64,000 bases of DNA. Source: Bryobacteraceae bacterium (lineage in GTDB: Bacteria > Acidobacteriota > Terriglobia > Bryobacterales > Bryobacteraceae). Where the stretch lies: NCBI GenBank assembly GCA_019187195.1, contig JABAQT010000023.1, positions 1-64,000 on the forward strand, given 5' to 3'. Below are positions 44,709-54,060 of this stretch, in pieces. The notes below the pieces were generated by a model, which was not told where the DNA came from, made no database searches, and saw nothing but the letters and a program-made list of their open reading frames with translations. A program made the translations under genes and the position numbers. The stretch's first letter is position 1; every line of letters begins with the position of its first letter.

Positions 44709-46154
44709 CTATTCCGATGGTCCCGCTTTCCGCTGCGTGCGCGCCTGGCGGACGATCTCCTTTACTTCGCTGAGCAGGCGGGGCGCGCTGTAGACGAAGC
44801 CGTCCTTGATGACCCACTCGATGCCCCCGTTCATGGGGTTCAAAGCCTTGAAATCCTCGAGCGGATTGCCGTTCACGACGATCAGATCCGCGGCCCACCC
44901 CGCGCGGATGCGGCCCAGCCTGCTCTCTTCCCCCAGCATCCGCGCACCGTTCACCGTCGCGTGTTGAATGACCTTCAGGGGGTGGAAGCCCGCCTCCTGC
45001 TGCAACTCCAACTCGCGCAGATATCCGAAGCCGTACATCTGGTAGATGTAGCCGGCGTCCTCACCGGTGGTCACCGTGCCGCCCATGCGGGCGAAGTCAC
45101 GCACGGCGTTCATCCAAATGCGGTAGTTCTCCTTCCAAAACACTTCATCCGTTGTCGTCCAGTGGAAGAAGTACGATCCGTGGTTCTCCCGGCTGGGAAC
45201 GAAAAACTTCGCCAGCGCGGGATGCAGATAGTCCGCAAACTGCGGCTGTGTCCGGGCGCGCTGCAAGTCGCGGCTTGCCTCGTAGATGTTGAATGTCGGG
45301 TCCCACCCGACGCCGGCGCGCGCCATGCCTTCGAGGACCGTCTTCAACCTCCCCGGATCCGCCTCGCGCCATAACCGTCCGGCGTAGCGGAAGCGGTCCA
45401 CCTCGTCACTGTAGTTGTATGTGGCGGGAAAGTTCTGAACCCCGTCCGGAATGGCCGCATCCGGAATCCCGTACCAATGTTCGATGGTGGTGGTCCTGTC
45501 GCGGATGTTGTCCCAGGCGTTGGTTTCCTCGACGCCCACGTGATGCGCCACGCGAAGGCCGAGTTTGTGCGCCTCTTCCATCATCGCGTCCATCGTGTCG
45601 CGGTGAATGCCAACGATCTTGATTCCATCGGCGCCGCTCTCCTTGAGTTCCCGCACGCGCGCCCGCGCCGCGTCCGGAGTTGGCGGACTTCCGAAGAACG
45701 GATAGACGAACAGGCGCGGCGCTATGGCTTTTCCTTCTCTTGACGCCTCGCGGTACGCCTTGGTCCTTTGGAAATTGCTGCCTACGTCGCGGACGGTGGT
45801 GATGCCGCAGCCGAGCCACAGCTTGAAGACATACTCCACCGGCATGGGCACGCCGCCGCGCTCATCGTGGCTATGGCCGTGCATGTTGATAAACCCCGGC
45901 AGGACATAACGTCCCTTGGCGTCGATCACGGCGCCGGCTCTCGGCCCCGCCCCGTTGCCCGAGGGAATCACGCTCGCGATGCGGTTCTCCTCGATCAGGA
46001 TGTCCCGCGGACCGGAGGCCGGGGTGCCGTTGCCTTCGACAACAATCGCGTTGCGCACGATCAGACGGCCGTAGCGTTTTCCATGATCCGGCGCTTGCGC
46101 CGACAGAGCGCACGCCAACGCTCCCAGTACGATAATCAGCGTGACGGACCGCAT
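44709..46154 (-). CDS. exported amidohydrolase
   Basis: 481 aa from the ATG at 46154, which has CGGGGAGGAG upstream and starts a signal peptide (MRSVTLIIVLGALACALSAQ). The amidohydrolase domain has GRYVLPGFINMHGHSHDERG (HxH ligands), TTVRDVGSNF, GIKIVGIHRDTMDAMM, VAHHVGV, and GEDAGYIYQ and RIRAGWAADLIVVNGNP at the end. The family covers imidazolonepropionase-like and dipeptidase-like enzymes; the substrate is unknown. It diverges from the PEP-mutase-like gene with 111 nt between starts. TATACT lies on this strand near 46175. Confidence 0.85.
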   Translation of the reverse strand: MRSVTLIIVLGALACALSAQAPDHGKRYGRLIVRNAIVVEGNGTPASGPRDILIEENRIASVIPSGNGAGPRAGAVIDAKGRYVLPGFINMHGHSHDERGGVPMPVEYVFKLWLGCGITTVRDVGSNFQRTKAYREASREGKAIAPRLFVYPFFGSPPTPDAARARVRELKESGADGIKIVGIHRDTMDAMMEEAHKLGLRVAHHVGVEETNAWDNIRDRTTTIEHWYGIPDAAIPDGVQNFPATYNYSDEVDRFRYAGRLWREADPGRLKTVLEGMARAGVGWDPTFNIYEASRDLQRARTQPQFADYLHPALAKFFVPSRENHGSYFFHWTTTDEVFWKENYRIWMNAVRDFARMGGTVTTGEDAGYIYQMYGFGYLRELELQQEAGFHPLKVIQHATVNGARMLGEESRLGRIRAGWAADLIVVNGNPLEDFKALNPMNGGIEWVIKDGFVYSAPRLLSEVKEIVRQARTQRKAGPSE

Positions 46155-46265
46155 GCGTGGCTCCTCCCCGGCGCCTGAACAAGTGCAGTATAACGCCCGT
46201 CCGTATCCCTCGTGGGTTGCGCGCCGCCGGCCGCGGCCGGCGGTGAGAGTAAAATCGGGACTATC

Positions 46266-47090
46266 ATGACAGCGACACAAACAAGTAAAGCAGAGCGCTT
46301 TCGCGCGCTTCACCAGGGGCCTGGAGCTTTCGTCATTCCGAACCCCTGGGATACCGCATCGGCGCGGATTCTGGCCGGGCTCGGTTTCGAGGCCCTCGCG
46401 ACATCGAGCGCCGCTTCCGCCGGCGCGCTCGGACGAAGGGATGGCGGGCTGACCCGCGACCAGGCGCTCGCGCACGCGCGCCGGATTGTCGAATCCACCG
46501 ACCTGCCCGTGTCGGCGGATCTCGAGAATGGATTCGGCGACGCTCCGGAGGCGGTTGCGGAAACGGTGCGGCTGGCGGCCGAGGCGGGACTCGTGGGGTG
46601 CACCATCGAGGATTCCACCGGCAATCCCGAGAGTCCTCTCTACGACGAGGCGCTCGCGGTCGAGCGGATCGCGGCGGGCGCCGAAGCGGCCCGCAAGCTG
46701 CCGTTTCCCTTCCTGCTTACCGCGCGGGCGCACAACTTTCTTTACGCCCGTCCCACCATGGACGCCACCATCCGCCGGTTGCAGGCATACGACAAAGCAG
46801 GAGCGGATGTGCTGTTCGCGCCCGGATTGCCCTTTGTCGCTTCGGTGCGGGTGGTCTGTTCAGCGTCGGCAAAGCCGTTCAACTTCATGGTGGGGATACC
46901 GGGAAAATCGTTCTCCGTGGCGGAACTCGCCGATGCCGGAGTGCGGCGAATCAGCCTTGCGACCTCGCTCTATCGCGCCGCGATGAGCGGCCTGCTGGAG
47001 GCGGCCCGCGAAGTCCGGGAAAGCGGAACCTTCTCCTTTGTCGAGCGCAGCGCCACGACCGCGGAGTTGAACAGGATTATGGGGATCTGA
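46266..47090 (+). CDS. isocitrate lyase/PEP mutase superfamily protein
   Basis: 274 aa. FVIPNPWDTASARILAGLGF and TSSAASAGALGRRDG open the barrel. The superfamily features are DLENGFGDAPEAVAETVRLA, GCTIEDSTGN and LTARAHNFL, with GKSFSVAELADAGVRRISLA near the end. These residues (D in DLENG, E in GCTIED) bind magnesium and substrate. The function is usually 2-methylisocitrate lyase, oxaloacetate decarboxylase-like or PEP phosphomutase-like; which one is uncertain. TAAAAT ends 10 nt before the ATG and no Shine-Dalgarno is seen, so the mRNA may be leaderless. Confidence 0.85.
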   Translation: MTATQTSKAERFRALHQGPGAFVIPNPWDTASARILAGLGFEALATSSAASAGALGRRDGGLTRDQALAHARRIVESTDLPVSADLENGFGDAPEAVAETVRLAAEAGLVGCTIEDSTGNPESPLYDEALAVERIAAGAEAARKLPFPFLLTARAHNFLYARPTMDATIRRLQAYDKAGADVLFAPGLPFVASVRVVCSASAKPFNFMVGIPGKSFSVAELADAGVRRISLATSLYRAAMSGLLEAAREVRESGTFSFVERSATTAELNRIMGI

Positions 47091-47099
47091 AGCGTTCCG

Positions 47100-48338
47100 T
47101 TACCGTTGCACGGCGCCCGAACGGCCCATGATGGGGTACACGTCCACCAGTTTGTCGCCTTCCATCACGTAGTAACGGTCATAACAGTTGGTGCTCATGT
47201 CGAGGTTCGAGCAGTACAGTTCCACCTTCTGCCCCAACTTGAGCCCGTCGCCATCGTTCCACTTCAGAATTCCGTATTCGGCTCCCTGGTTTTCCGCCTT
47301 GATTTCCGGGCGGCCCTTGACCTGGTCCGTCGGCCGCAGCATCGCTTTGTTGCCGCAGTCGATGGCGACCTGGTTCGGATGATTCTGGCTGGTGACGGTG
47401 GTGAGAACGGTGAGGGCCGGCTCCCAGTCCGTGTATTTCTCCGGGCGGTCCTTCCCGCCGATGCCCATGTAGAGCGTATCCATGAACACGTAGGAGCCGG
47501 CCTGGAGTTCGGTGAGCCCGATCTCCTTGTCGATGTTGTAAGTGCCGGTGCTGCCGCCGGTGATGATGGGAACGTCGAGTCCGGCGCGCTTGCACAGCAT
47601 GGCGGTCTCGACCACCGGTTCCACATCGTGATGCGACTTGGCGCGCCGGTTCTCCCAGCCGTGCGTGTGAGATGCTCCGCCCGCGTAGCCCATCACCCCT
47701 CCCAGCTTGAGATTCTTCTTGGACTCAATGCGCTTGGCAAGTTCCACTCCCGGCTGGCCCGTGGCGTGCCCCGCGCGCGTCAAACCCGCATAAAGGTCGA
47801 TGAGAACCGTTGGTTTGGTTCTTGCCGTGGCCGCCGCCTCATCGAGCAGGTCCACGGTCATGGGATCATCGGCCACCATCATGAATGTTGGCTCGCTGGC
47901 CTGAAGCATGATGCCGCGCCAGATCTGGTTTTTTCCGGCCGGCCCGCGCGTATACAACACGCCTTTGATTCCCGCCGATACCATCAACTCCGCCTCGGCG
48001 ATGGTGGCGCAGCAGATCCCCAGCGCGCCCAAAGCAATCTGCTTCCTCGCAATGTCGGTGGATTTGTGAATCTTGCAATGAGACCTGACGTTGATCCCCG
48101 TCCTCTTGCAGTGCTCCGACATGTGCTTGAGGTTGTGCTCCATCATCGCCTTGTCCACCAGCATGCAAGGCGTCGGAAGATCCTCTTTGAAGATCCCGGT
48201 AAAGTCGCGCCTGTGAATCTTTGCCTCGACGTCCGCGTAGCGGAATGGCCGTTTAACGTAACTCGGTGTGTCAGCACTCATAACGAATGGTGCGGCAATA
48301 GCGGAAGCCAGCAGATTTCGGCGGGTCATGGGGTACAT
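47100..48338 (-). CDS. exported D-threonine aldolase-like (alanine-racemase N-fold) PLP protein
   Basis: 412 aa from ATG 48338 (GAGG 7 nt upstream); ATG 48329 also fits. The N-terminus has a Tat-like signal (MTRRNLLASAIAAPFVMSA). The PLP barrel begins LPTPCMLVDKAMMEHNLKHM, with the PLP lysine in VRSHCKIHKSTDIARKQ, then IDLYAGLTRAGHATGQP and PIITGGSTGTYNI. The C-terminal domain has DCGNKAM and EYGILKWND, as in D-threonine aldolase and D-serine dehydratase-like enzymes. Export of a PLP enzyme by Tat is consistent with cofactor loading before export. The substrate is unknown. Confidence 0.83.
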   Translation of the reverse strand: MYPMTRRNLLASAIAAPFVMSADTPSYVKRPFRYADVEAKIHRRDFTGIFKEDLPTPCMLVDKAMMEHNLKHMSEHCKRTGINVRSHCKIHKSTDIARKQIALGALGICCATIAEAELMVSAGIKGVLYTRGPAGKNQIWRGIMLQASEPTFMMVADDPMTVDLLDEAAATARTKPTVLIDLYAGLTRAGHATGQPGVELAKRIESKKNLKLGGVMGYAGGASHTHGWENRRAKSHHDVEPVVETAMLCKRAGLDVPIITGGSTGTYNIDKEIGLTELQAGSYVFMDTLYMGIGGKDRPEKYTDWEPALTVLTTVTSQNHPNQVAIDCGNKAMLRPTDQVKGRPEIKAENQGAEYGILKWNDGDGLKLGQKVELYCSNLDMSTNCYDRYYVMEGDKLVDVYPIMGRSGAVQR

Positions 48339-48428
48339 GATACCTCGACTCGCCGGCGTTCGCATACGGGCGGTTTCCGCCATCCGCCCGTATGCGCGGG
48401 TTGCCGCGCTCGATGAGATGGTAACAGG

Positions 48429-51248
48429 TTAGGAGCAGCCGCTGGTTCCGCCGCAGTTTTCGCACTTGTAGCAGGAACCGTTGCGCGTCATCAATCCGCC
48501 GCACTCCGAGCACAACGGAGCGTCTTCCACCACGGGGCCGAAGGGCAGCGATTGCTGCGGCTCGGGCTCGGTGGGGTGCAGTTTCGTCGATTCGCCGGCT
48601 TCCTGGGCAACATGCTCGGGACCGAGATACTTGGCCGCCATCCAGCGGAAGATGTAATCCATGATGGACTTGGCGTAGGGCACCTGGGGATTGCCCGTCC
48701 AGCCGCTCGGCTCGAATCGCACGTGGCTGAACTTGTCGACGAAGAACTTCAGGGGAACTCCATACTGAAGCCCGTAGCTGACGGCGGTGGCGAAGCTGTC
48801 CATGAGGCCCGAGATCGTCGAGCCTTCCTTCGCCATGGTGATGAAGATTTCACCCGGCGTTCCGTCTTCGAAAAGGCCGACTGTGATATAGCCTTCGTGG
48901 CCCCCGATCGAGAACTTGTGAGTAATGGACTGGCGTTCATCAGGCAGTTTGCGGCGGACGGGACGGTAGACGATACGCTCCTGAATGACCGTTTCGGTCT
49001 TGGAGAGAGCGGCGGTCTTCGCGGCTTTCCCCGTGCCCGAGCTGAGCGGCTGGACACGCTTCGAGTTGTCGCGGTAGATGGCGACGGCTTTCAAGCCCAG
49101 ACGCCAGCTTTCAATGTAGGCGTCCATGATGTCCTCGACGGTCGACTCCTCGGGCATGTTGATGGTTTTCGAAATTGCTCCGGAGATGAACGGCTGGACG
49201 GCGGCCATCATCTTGACATGGCCCATGTGGTGGATGAAACGCACGCCGTTCTGCGGGCGGAGGCTGCAATCGAAAACCGGCAAGTGCTCCGGCTTGAGAT
49301 CCGCCGCGCCTTCGATGGTTCCGGTGGAATCGATGTGGCTGACGATGCGGTCCACCTGCTCGGTCTTGTATCCGAGGCGGATGAGCGCCTGCGGCACGGT
49401 GTTGTTGACGATCTTGATGACGCCGCCTCCGACAAGTTTCTTGTACTTGACAAGAGCCAGATCCGGCTCGATGCCGGTGGTGTCGCAATCCATCATGAAG
49501 CCGATGGTGCCCGTGGGAGCGATTACCGTGGTCTGGGCGTTGCGGAAGCCGGATTCACGGCCTTTTTCGTACGCCTGCTGCCAGACGAGTTTGGCGTTGT
49601 CGAGCAGCGCGGCCGGAACCCGGCGGCCATCCAGGCGGCTGGTCGATTCGCGGTGCATGCGAATCACTTCGAGGAACGGCTCCTCGTTGGCCGCGTAGCC
49701 GGGGCAGGGCCCGGTAGCCTCGGCGATGCGGGCGCTGGTGAGATAGGCCTGGCCGCACATGATCGCCGTCAGGGCGCCCGCGTAGTCGCGGCCCTGATCG
49801 CTGTCATAGGGGATGCCGAAGCTCATCAACAGCGCGCCGAGGTTCGCGTAGCCGAGTCCGAGTGGGCGGAAATCGTGCGAGTTCCTGGCGATCTTTTCCG
49901 TGGGATAGCTGGCTCTGTCGACGATGATCTCCTGGGCGAGGATGATTGTGTCGACAGCGTGGCGGAAGGCCTCGACGTCGAATTCGCCGCCCGGGGAAAC
50001 GAACCTCATGAGGTTCAGCGAAGCCAGGTTGCAGGCCGAATCGTCGAGGAACATGTATTCCGAACACGGATTGCTGGCGTTGATGCGCGCCGTCGTCTTC
50101 GAGGTGTGCCAGCGGTTGATGGTGGTGTCGAACTGGAGACCCGGATCGCCGCACTGGTGAGTGGCCTCGGCGATCTCCTTCATGAGGTCGCGCGCGCGGA
50201 AGCGGTTGACTGGACGGTTGTCGATGCGGGACCGCGTCCACCAGTCGCGGTCTTCGACGACGGCGTGCATGAACTCATCGGTGACCCGCACGCTGTTGTT
50301 GGCGTTCTGGAAGAAGATGGAGGCGTAAGCGTCGCCGTCCAGCGAACTGTCGTAGCCCGCGTCAATCAGCGTGTGGGCCTTCTTTTCCTCCTTCGCCTTG
50401 CACCAGACGAACTTTTCAATGTCCGGATGATCGGCATTGAGAATAACCATCTTGGCGGCGCGGCGCGTCTTGCCGCCGCTCTTGATGACGCCCGCGAAGG
50501 CATCGAAGCCCTTCATGAAGCTCAGCGGGCCGGATGCCCGGCCGCCGCCCGAGAGAATCGCGTCCTCCTCGCGAAGAGAGGAAAGATTGGTGCCCGTGCC
50601 CGAACCCCACTTGAACAGCATGCCCTCGGTCTTGGCCAGATCCAGAATCGATTCCAATGTGTCGCCAACCGAATTAATGAAACAGGCCGAACACTGCGGA
50701 CGGTTCTCGCCATTGGATATTTTCTGGATGACGTCCGAAGTCTCATCCCAATACCAGCCATACCCGCGCTGCTCCTTTACGCCGACGTTGAACCAGACCG
50801 GCGAGTTGAAGCATGCCTTCTGCGTAAGCATGAGATGAGCCAGTTCATCACGGTAGTTGGAGGCGTCGAGATCCGTCTTGAAGTAGTGGCCATCCTTGCC
50901 CCATTCCGTAATGGTGTCGACGACGCGATGAACCAGTTGACGCACGCTGCGCTCCCGCCCGGGCGATCCCATCCGCCCGTGGAAGTACTTGCTGGCGACA
51001 ATATTTGTGGCGGTCTGGGACCAGTCGGCGGGAACTTCGACGTCCCGCTGTTCAAAAATGACCGATCCTTTATCGTTTCCGATAGTGGCGTTTCGCAACT
51101 CCCATTCGACCTCATCATAGGGGGTCCGGCCAGCCTCCTGACGGGAGGTGAAGTACCGGGGAAAGACAACTCCGGTACGCTGGGAAACAGGCAAAGAGCG
51201 TTTCAACTCCCGCATGCGGACACTGAGATCGACACTGAGTTGGCCCAT
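48429..51248 (-). CDS. nrdJ: adenosylcobalamin-dependent (class II) ribonucleotide reductase
   Basis: 939 aa. It reduces ribonucleotides to deoxyribonucleotides using coenzyme B12. The N-terminal part has CFNSPVWFNVG with an active-site cysteine, CSACFINSVGDTLESIL, GSGTGTNLSSLR, and ASNPCSEYMFLDDSACNLASLNL with the finger-loop cysteines. VIAPTGTIGFMMDCDTTGIEPD follows. A C-terminal zinc-ribbon-like tail ends CSECGGLMTRNGSCYKCENCGG, as in large NrdJ proteins. AAAGGA precedes the ATG. Two NrdR-box-like 16-mers lie 117-163 nt upstream. No B12 riboswitch is seen. Confidence 0.95.
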   Translation of the reverse strand: MGQLSVDLSVRMRELKRSLPVSQRTGVVFPRYFTSRQEAGRTPYDEVEWELRNATIGNDKGSVIFEQRDVEVPADWSQTATNIVASKYFHGRMGSPGRERSVRQLVHRVVDTITEWGKDGHYFKTDLDASNYRDELAHLMLTQKACFNSPVWFNVGVKEQRGYGWYWDETSDVIQKISNGENRPQCSACFINSVGDTLESILDLAKTEGMLFKWGSGTGTNLSSLREEDAILSGGGRASGPLSFMKGFDAFAGVIKSGGKTRRAAKMVILNADHPDIEKFVWCKAKEEKKAHTLIDAGYDSSLDGDAYASIFFQNANNSVRVTDEFMHAVVEDRDWWTRSRIDNRPVNRFRARDLMKEIAEATHQCGDPGLQFDTTINRWHTSKTTARINASNPCSEYMFLDDSACNLASLNLMRFVSPGGEFDVEAFRHAVDTIILAQEIIVDRASYPTEKIARNSHDFRPLGLGYANLGALLMSFGIPYDSDQGRDYAGALTAIMCGQAYLTSARIAEATGPCPGYAANEEPFLEVIRMHRESTSRLDGRRVPAALLDNAKLVWQQAYEKGRESGFRNAQTTVIAPTGTIGFMMDCDTTGIEPDLALVKYKKLVGGGVIKIVNNTVPQALIRLGYKTEQVDRIVSHIDSTGTIEGAADLKPEHLPVFDCSLRPQNGVRFIHHMGHVKMMAAVQPFISGAISKTINMPEESTVEDIMDAYIESWRLGLKAVAIYRDNSKRVQPLSSGTGKAAKTAALSKTETVIQERIVYRPVRRKLPDERQSITHKFSIGGHEGYITVGLFEDGTPGEIFITMAKEGSTISGLMDSFATAVSYGLQYGVPLKFFVDKFSHVRFEPSGWTGNPQVPYAKSIMDYIFRWMAAKYLGPEHVAQEAGESTKLHPTEPEPQQSLPFGPVVEDAPLCSECGGLMTRNGSCYKCENCGGTSGCS

Positions 51249-51365
51249 AGTGGTATTCCTTTGAAAAATAGTTGAAAAACAACGAGTTGCGAGTCAGGCT
51301 GGCAAAGACCTGGAAACGCGTCTCAGCCAAATCCTGCCATACTATTAGCGTACTATGGAAAGATC

Positions 51366-51381
51366 CCACAACATATAGTGC
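51366..51381 (-). promoter_or_regulatory. NrdR box 1 upstream of nrdJ
   Basis: On the minus strand the site reads GCACTATATGTTGTGG, matching the NrdR consensus acaCwAtATaTwGtgt at about 13 of 16 positions, including the core CTATATGTTG. NrdR is the ATP/dATP-binding repressor of ribonucleotide-reductase genes. The site lies 117 nt upstream of the nrdJ ATG. Confidence 0.75.
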
Positions 51382-51383
51382 GT

Positions 51384-51389
51384 CGTCAA
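51384..51389 (-). promoter_or_regulatory. candidate -35 TTGACG between the NrdR boxes
   Basis: TTGACG on the minus strand sits between the two NrdR boxes. A clear -10 at 17 bp is not visible, so the assignment rests on position within a predicted operator. Confidence 0.35.
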
Positions 51390-51395
51390 GAATTT

Positions 51396-51411
51396 TATCT
51401 ATATGCGGTGC
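51396..51411 (-). promoter_or_regulatory. NrdR box 2 upstream of nrdJ
   Basis: The plus-strand site TATCTATATGCGGTGC matches the CwAtAT half of the NrdR consensus (CTATATGCGG core) and is weaker than box 1. Its start is 30 bp from box 1, close to the three-turn spacing of known tandem NrdR boxes. Confidence 0.6.
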
Positions 51412-51553
51412 ATTAGGTTACAGATGTATGAATCCGATGTTTACCTTAGATCGCCCCCGCCTTACGCTCGCTGTTATCTCGTAACTTGTTGAAAAAACAC
51501 ACCTAAAAAGATTCCGGCACCCGCTCTTCGCGCTTCTGTGCCAAGATGCCTAT

Positions 51554-54043
51554 GTGGACCAGTCGAACGCAGGGAAACACAACCGCCGCGGGTTCCTCCA
51601 ATCGGCCGCGGCACTGGGTGCCGGCATCGCCCCCGCAAGCGCCGCGTCCGGGCCGCAAGACCGCATGGACGCGGCGGCGATTGCCGGAAAACATCCACTC
51701 GTGCGCACCCAGCCCACTCCGGATTTCTTCGAAGGCATTCTCCTTGGCAATGGCGATCTCGGGGTATGCGTCACGGTGCGTCCCGACGCCTTGGGGCTGC
51801 ATCTTGGCAAGAACGATGCCTGGGATATCCGGGTGAGCGAAGAGCACGCCGCGCACATCAAGACGTTCCGGGAAGTGCTGGATCTCTGGAAAAGGGCGGG
51901 CGAGGAGGCCAGGCGGCAGGGCCACCCCGAGATGACGTTCCTCGAGAGCAGGATCGATTTCTTCCGTGAGTACTCGGAGCTGATGCAATCTTCCTACCGC
52001 AAACCCTGGCCCCGGCCATGGCCTTGCGGGACAATCTGGCTGCACTGGGATTCGCGCATGGTGCGCGTGGAGCGCCAGGAGTTGGATATCGCCTCGGGAG
52101 TGCTCACGCTGCGTCTCGTACACGATGATCTGCGCGGCCGGACGCGGCCATTCGAAATCACCTGCTTTGTAAGCCGTGAGGCGAATCATGTATCAGTGGC
52201 CAGCGGCTCTCCGGCCCCCGTGGTTTCGTGCGCGTATGAGCCGCATTGGGAGCAGGAAGCGCTCCTGCCCGAACCGCGCATTCAGGCACTCGAAACGGGG
52301 TTTTCGGGATTTCAGGAATTTCCGGCGGTGGCGCCCACCGCGGCCGAGCCGCACCCCCCAAGATCGGCAAAGGACCGGAGCATGGCCCTTCACGCCGTTC
52401 TGGCCGGACGCTGGCGAGCGGAAACGGACGCCGCGAAGCGCCGCGCGCTGCTGCGGCCCCTCGAAGCACAACCGTTGCGCCTCGATATCACGGTGCTGAC
52501 TTCGCGCGACGCGGCGGATCCGGCGGAGCAGGCCGCCCGCGAAGCCGCGCGATTCGCCGGCGCCGCCGTGGCCGGTCTGCGCCGCGAGTCGTCGGAGCAT
52601 TGGGCCAGGTTCTGGTCGGCTTCGGCCGTGGAACTCGCCGATAAGGAACTCGAGCGCATCTGGTATCAGAACCAGTATTTTCTCGCCTGCTGCCTGAAGC
52701 AAGGCAAGGTCGCGCCCGGACTGTTTGGAAACTGGAGCAGAGGCAAGATCGGAACCGCGTGGCACGGCGATTATCACATGAACTACAACACCCAGCAGGT
52801 GTGGTGGGGAGTATTTTCCAGCAATCATGTCGGCCAGCATGAGCCCTATACGCGGCTGGTCGAGAGCCTGATGCCGATGGCGGAATGGAACGCGCGCGTG
52901 CAGTTCGGCCTGCCGGGAGCCTATTTCCCGCATTCCGCCTACCCGGTTCCAAGCAACGTCAACCCGTATCCGGCGCCGCCCTGGGGCTACGAAATCTGCG
53001 AGACCCCATGGACCGTGCAGAGCTTGTGGTGGCAGTACAAGTACACGCTCGATGAACAGTACCTGCGCCGGGTGTATCCGATGTTGCGCGCGGCGGCCGA
53101 GTTTCTGGTGGCCTTCGCAAGCAGGGGAGAGGACGGCAAGTACCACATCATTCCCACGGTCTCTCCCGAAAACTGGGGAGCCACGGTCGATTTCCGCCTG
53201 AATCGCGATTGCATCATCGACCTCGCGTTGACGGAGTTTCTCCTGGACGCGGTGGACGAGGGATCGCGCGTGCTGGGCATCGACGCCGGCCAGCGGGAGA
53301 AGTGGCGCGAAGTCCGCCGCAACCTGGCGCCATATCCCACCGGTGAAGGGCCGTTCGGCCGCGTCTGGCTGGATGTTCTCGACGCGCCGGTCGAGTATGT
53401 CTATAACGTGCCTGTGACGCTCGCGCCGGTCTTTCCGGCCGAGCAGGTGGGTCTCCGGTCAAAGCCGGAGTTGCTCGAACTCGCGCGGCGCACGGCGAAG
53501 ACGATCCGGCTGGAAGGAGGCAACGACCTGGTGTGGCAGCCGCTCGCCCGGGCGCGCCTGGGAGTATTGGACCTCGAATGGTTCAAGCGGGAGGTGCGCT
53601 ACTCCCTCACGCCGCTCGGAACCGCGAATGACCGCGTGCGGCAGATTGACGGCCGTTACAGCGACGCGACAAACTTCGACTTCATGATGAGGATGGGAGT
53701 GTGGACGGAGAATCTCTCGCTGCCGGCTGTAATCAACGAATGTCTGCTGCAAAGCTACGACGGAGTGATTCGTCTCTTTCCCAACCGGATCAATCTGGGC
53801 GCGGCCGCGTTTCGCGATCTGCGCGCGGCGGGAGCCTTTCTCGTGTCGGCGCGCTTTGACGGAAAGCGGATTTCCGGCGTGATGCTGAAAAGCGAAAAAG
53901 GCGCGCGGGCGCGGATAGCCAAACCATGGGAAGGCGCGGCGGCGCGGGTGGTCTCCCGCGGAGCGCGGGTCGAAGCCGTGGAATCGGGCGGAGTGATCGA
54001 GTTCGCCACGCGCGCGGGGGAGAGCTATACCATCGGGACTTGA
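51554..54043 (+). CDS. Tat-exported GH95-like glycoside hydrolase
   Basis: 829 aa from a GTG at 51554; the start is uncertain since no good Shine-Dalgarno is present. A Tat signal is near the N-terminus (HNRRGFLQSAAALGAGIAPASA). The GH95-type N-domain has FEGILLGNGDLGVCVTVRPDALG. The (alpha/alpha)6 barrel has QNQYFLACCL, GNWSRGKIGTAWHGDYHMNYNTQQV and LVESLMPMAEWNARV, matching the fucosidase/galactosidase pattern (WHxDYHxNxNxQ). A beta C-terminal domain follows. The linkage is inferred: terminal L-fucose or L-galactose removal is typical, but other members exist. Confidence 0.75.
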   Translation: MDQSNAGKHNRRGFLQSAAALGAGIAPASAASGPQDRMDAAAIAGKHPLVRTQPTPDFFEGILLGNGDLGVCVTVRPDALGLHLGKNDAWDIRVSEEHAAHIKTFREVLDLWKRAGEEARRQGHPEMTFLESRIDFFREYSELMQSSYRKPWPRPWPCGTIWLHWDSRMVRVERQELDIASGVLTLRLVHDDLRGRTRPFEITCFVSREANHVSVASGSPAPVVSCAYEPHWEQEALLPEPRIQALETGFSGFQEFPAVAPTAAEPHPPRSAKDRSMALHAVLAGRWRAETDAAKRRALLRPLEAQPLRLDITVLTSRDAADPAEQAAREAARFAGAAVAGLRRESSEHWARFWSASAVELADKELERIWYQNQYFLACCLKQGKVAPGLFGNWSRGKIGTAWHGDYHMNYNTQQVWWGVFSSNHVGQHEPYTRLVESLMPMAEWNARVQFGLPGAYFPHSAYPVPSNVNPYPAPPWGYEICETPWTVQSLWWQYKYTLDEQYLRRVYPMLRAAAEFLVAFASRGEDGKYHIIPTVSPENWGATVDFRLNRDCIIDLALTEFLLDAVDEGSRVLGIDAGQREKWREVRRNLAPYPTGEGPFGRVWLDVLDAPVEYVYNVPVTLAPVFPAEQVGLRSKPELLELARRTAKTIRLEGGNDLVWQPLARARLGVLDLEWFKREVRYSLTPLGTANDRVRQIDGRYSDATNFDFMMRMGVWTENLSLPAVINECLLQSYDGVIRLFPNRINLGAAAFRDLRAAGAFLVSARFDGKRISGVMLKSEKGARARIAKPWEGAAARVVSRGARVEAVESGGVIEFATRAGESYTIGT

Positions 54044-54060
54044 TGCGGTCAGCCGCCGCG

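Larger units (their letters stand above)
51249..51553. other. 305-bp AT-rich divergent region (nrdJ / GH95-like)
   Basis: No gene is visible. It holds the nrdJ Shine-Dalgarno, the two NrdR boxes and AT-rich tracts (TTGAAAAATAGTTG near 51261, GTTGAAAAAACACACC near 51487). The upstream boundary of the GH95-like gene is not clearly marked; it starts at a GTG without a strong Shine-Dalgarno. Confidence 0.6.

Noticed and set aside
48552..51275. Open frame of 907 codons on the plus strand
   Set aside because: It is antisense to nrdJ, whose class II reductase motifs are clear, and shows only codon-shadow patterns.
51249..51553. Cobalamin riboswitch upstream of B12-dependent nrdJ
   Set aside because: No B12 box or typical paired helices are visible; the region is explained by NrdR-like sites.
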